DNA from: Streptomyces sp. A012304
GTDB taxonomy: Bacteria; Actinomycetota; Actinomycetes; Streptomycetales; Streptomycetaceae
NCBI RefSeq assembly: GCF_026008495.1
Contig: NZ_BQUN01000203.1
Coordinates: forward strand, 1-64,000
DNA length: 64,000 bases
Reading direction: 5' to 3'
Positions 61,993-64,000 of the stretch are shown piece after piece (within the stretch, counting starts at the first letter, position 1; each line of letters opens with the position of its first letter). The position numbers and the translations under genes were made by a program. The notes beneath the pieces were generated by a model. The model was not told where the DNA came from. It saw nothing but the letters and a program-made list of their open reading frames with translations, and did not search any database.

Positions 61993-62967
61993 TCATTCGG
62001 AGGGCGGGGCGGGGCGCTGGTACAGCTCCGTGACAGAGGCGGCCGCCGCGCGCAGTTCCTCGCGCACCTCCGGCGGCGAGAGGACCTCCACCCGGTCGGA
62101 GAACGCGAGGAGTTGACGGGCCTCGCCGACGACGCCGTACGACAGCCGGGCGGTCACCCACTCGCCGTCGGGGGTGTCGGGGACCTCGACCAGATGGGCG
62201 GCGTTGAGGCGCAGGAACAGGTCGAGGCGGTCGCGGCGGACGCGGACGGTGACGTCGATGCCGCCGCGGCGTTCCTCGACGCGGCGGCGCAACTCCTCCC
62301 AGACCGTGGTGAGTTCCACGCCGGGGCGGCGGCGTACGGGGTCGTCGAGGACCTTCGCCGAGCGCACCCGGTCGGCGCGGAAGAGCCGCGGTGCCGCCTC
62401 GCGGTCGGCGACCAGGTACCAGACACCGGCCTTGGCGACGAGACCGTACGGGTCGACGGTGTACGTCCGTGGCTCCCGCTCGCCGCTGTGCCGGTAGCGC
62501 AGCCGCAGCCGGCGGTCGGCGAAGACGGCGTTCTGCAGCACGTCCAGGTCCACGGCGGTGCGCGGCCCGCCCTTCCAGCGGGTGGCGTCGACCAGGACGC
62601 GGCGGCTGACGACCTCGGCGGCCGGGCGGTGCGGGGCGGGCAGCGCGGCCATGACCTTGCGCAGCGCGGAGCCGAGGGCCGAGTCCAGGCCGAGGGCGGT
62701 GTGGGCGCCGTCGGCGGCCAGTACGAACAGGGCGCGCGACTCGTCGGCGGTCAGGCCGGTGACGTCCGTGCGGAAGCCGGGCAGCAGGGCGATGCCGCCG
62801 TGCCGGCCGCGTTCGGCGTAGACCGGGACGCCGGCGGCGGAGAGTGCCTCCACGTCCCGGTAGATCGTGCGTACGGACACTTCGAGGCGTTGGGCGAGTT
62901 CGGGCGCGGTGACGCGGCCGTGGGTCTGCAGGAGCAGCAGGATCGACAGCAGACGGTCGGACTTCAC
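61993..62967 (-). CDS. WYL-domain transcriptional regulator (DeoR-type HTH)
   Basis: 324 residues. The N-terminal HTH_11 helix-turn-helix is at about 5-55 (LLLLQTHGRVTAPELAQRLE, then SVRTIYRDVEALSAAGVPV). The WYL domain is at about 140-205 (VWYLVADRE is its signature), followed by a WCX-like C-terminal domain. WYL proteins sense nucleotides or single-stranded DNA and act in diverse responses including DNA repair and defence. No defence gene is adjacent here. It precedes the thioesterase gene's downstream end on the same strand. Confidence 0.87.
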   Translation of the reverse strand: MKSDRLLSILLLLQTHGRVTAPELAQRLEVSVRTIYRDVEALSAAGVPVYAERGRHGGIALLPGFRTDVTGLTADESRALFVLAADGAHTALGLDSALGSALRKVMAALPAPHRPAAEVVSRRVLVDATRWKGGPRTAVDLDVLQNAVFADRRLRLRYRHSGEREPRTYTVDPYGLVAKAGVWYLVADREAAPRLFRADRVRSAKVLDDPVRRRPGVELTTVWEELRRRVEERRGGIDVTVRVRRDRLDLFLRLNAAHLVEVPDTPDGEWVTARLSYGVVGEARQLLAFSDRVEVLSPPEVREELRAAAASVTELYQRPAPPSE

Positions 62968-63009
62968 GTCACCAGCGTCCCACCCGCCCCGGTGAACGCC
63001 TCGGGGGCG

Positions 63010-63864
63010 TCAGGCCAGCCGGACCCGCGCCAACTGCCGCGACTGGGCCACCAGCCGGTCCTCGCTGTCCCACACCTCGGCGTCCTCCTCCAGGAAGCCG
63101 CCCGCGAGGTTGCGGGTGGTGAGGGCGACCCGCACGGGGCCCGGGGCCGGCCGGGAGCGGACGTGGACGGTCAGTTCGACGGTGGGGACCCAGCCGGCGA
63201 TGCCGAGGTCGAAGGCGGTGGGCGGCAGGGCGTCCACGGCGAGGAGCAGCGACAGCGGGTCGGCGGGCCGGCCGTCGGCCAGGCCGAACCAGGCCCGCAT
63301 CTCACCCTTGCCGGAGGGCTGTCCGAGCGCCCAGCCGATGGTCGACGGGTCGAGCTTGAGCATCAGCCGCTCGGCGATGGGCTGCTGGTCGGCGTCGGGG
63401 GCGGGGCCGTCGTCGGGGCCGAGGCAGTGGCTGATCGGCGGGAGGGCCGGCGGCTTCGCCGAGGTGCGGACGTCGTCGGGGAGGGCGTCGAGGTCGCCGT
63501 AGGAGGCGAGGACACGGATCCGTTCGACCTCCTGGCCCTGCTCGTCGTACTGGAGGAGGGAGGCCTGGCCGGTGGAGAGGGTGCGGCCGGTGCGGACCGT
63601 CTCGGTGCGGATCACCGCCGGGCCGGGGCGGGAGGCGCTGAGGTAGTGCGCGGAGACGGTGAACGGGTCGGGGTGCGGCAGGGTGTCCGCCAGCGCGCGG
63701 CCCAGGACGGCCAGGAGGTAACCGCCGTTGACGGCTCCGAAGATCGTCCAGCCGGCCGAGAGGTCGGTGTCGTAGACGCCGGGCTCGCGCGGGGTGACCG
63801 CGGTGTCGCGGTCGAACTCGCTGTCGCCGACGGCGGCGGGGGCGATGGCTGCTGCATCTGACAT
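63010..63864 (-). CDS. Acyl-CoA thioesterase family protein (TesB-like double hotdog)
   Basis: 284 residues from ATG 63864. Hotdog 1 (about 15-125) contains DLSAGWTIFGAVNGGYLLAV and AHYLSASRPGPA; hotdog 2 (about 160-284) has MRAWFGLADGRPADPLSLLL and the final VAQSRQLARV strand. This arrangement is that of the actinobacterial thioesterase family related to TesB, hydrolysing acyl-CoAs. TACGGT lies six bases upstream of the ATG on the minus strand and there is no ribosome site, so the message could be leaderless. The 42-bp gap to the WYL gene downstream suggests cotranscription. Confidence 0.82.
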   Translation of the reverse strand: MSDAAAIAPAAVGDSEFDRDTAVTPREPGVYDTDLSAGWTIFGAVNGGYLLAVLGRALADTLPHPDPFTVSAHYLSASRPGPAVIRTETVRTGRTLSTGQASLLQYDEQGQEVERIRVLASYGDLDALPDDVRTSAKPPALPPISHCLGPDDGPAPDADQQPIAERLMLKLDPSTIGWALGQPSGKGEMRAWFGLADGRPADPLSLLLAVDALPPTAFDLGIAGWVPTVELTVHVRSRPAPGPVRVALTTRNLAGGFLEEDAEVWDSEDRLVAQSRQLARVRLA

Positions 63865-64000
63865 GGCTGAACCGTACAACAGCCAATTACTAAGCGGTAG
63901 CTTTGCCCACGGTCCATCTGTAGGCTCCTCAGGGCGTCCTCAGGAATGCCCGGGTGAAGGGCGGGCAATTTCCCGGTAAGTGTCCGTACTCGTCCGTAAA
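63865..64000. other. Right-edge intergenic sequence
   Basis: No gene is visible in the last 136 bases. TTACTAAGCGGTAGC at 63887-63901 resembles the partly palindromic sites bound by TetR-type regulators of acyl-CoA genes, and a short TGCCCG/CGGGCA stem lies at 63947-63967. A divergent gene probably starts beyond the window. Confidence 0.3.

Noticed and set aside
61993..62967. WYL-domain regulator as sign of a defence island
   Set aside because: Neighbours are a thioesterase and a TetR regulator; no restriction, toxin, CRISPR or phage-related gene is nearby.

Overview
The window is chromosomal DNA from a Streptomyces or a very close relative. GC content is very high, third codon positions are strongly G/C, GTG and TTG starts are common, and GGAGG-type ribosome binding sites recur. 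From memory, the gene order matches the conserved core region of Streptomyces coelicolor that runs from accB (SCO5535) past cdgC (SCO5511) to rmdB (SCO5495) and ligA (SCO5494), in reverse. I saw no tRNA, rRNA, CRISPR array, insertion sequence, prophage or secondary-metabolite cluster.

Left part (1-17.8 kb): the 5' end of an acyl-CoA carboxylase beta subunit, a YceI lipocalin-like protein, a PGRP-type amidase, a secreted trypsin close to S. griseus trypsin, a TPM-domain membrane protein, a large secreted GH3 beta-glucosidase, then cimA, ilvE and leuB on the minus strand. A prolyl-aminopeptidase-like hydrolase and the proline catabolic pair (proline dehydrogenase and pruA) with a divergent PucR-type regulator follow.

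Middle (17.9-33 kb): a four-gene plus-strand dipeptide/nickel-type ABC importer (lipoprotein, fused double permease, two ATPases) sits behind a promoter overlapped by a Zur-like box. It is followed by serA and the ilvB-ilvN-ilvC operon. ilvB has a classic leader peptide (MRTRILVLGKRVG) plus terminator. cimA has a comparable candidate attenuator with two rare ATT (Ile) codons and the same leader-to-hairpin distance. Upstream of ilvB lies cdgC, a membrane GGDEF-EAL protein with an intact GGDEF domain and I-site but a degenerate EAL domain, and with a BldD-like box upstream. A 2-hydroxyacid dehydrogenase and an aldo/keto reductase are divergent.

Right part (33-64 kb): a PQQ-type sugar dehydrogenase lipoprotein, a DUF6191 protein, a LAL-type LuxR regulator, several small proteins, a GNAT acetyltransferase overlapping an MMPL transporter, a methyltransferase, the gatC-gatA-small ORF-gatB operon, a cupin, a repeat-rich stretch with a frameshifted membrane-protein remnant, rmdB (canonical EAL phosphodiesterase), ligA, a MetE-like protein, an SDR, a LOG-family protein, a DUF427 protein, a hydrolase, mnmA, a Tat-exported amidase, a cysteine desulfurase, two small membrane proteins facing a TetR regulator, a WYL-domain regulator and an acyl-CoA thioesterase.

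Most of the window is housekeeping metabolism: branched-chain amino acids, serine, proline, tRNA amidation and thiolation, and DNA ligation. The accessory layer is the putative metal-regulated importer, the repeats between genes, and two c-di-GMP genes. Functions are assigned from motifs and remembered families; no database search was run.
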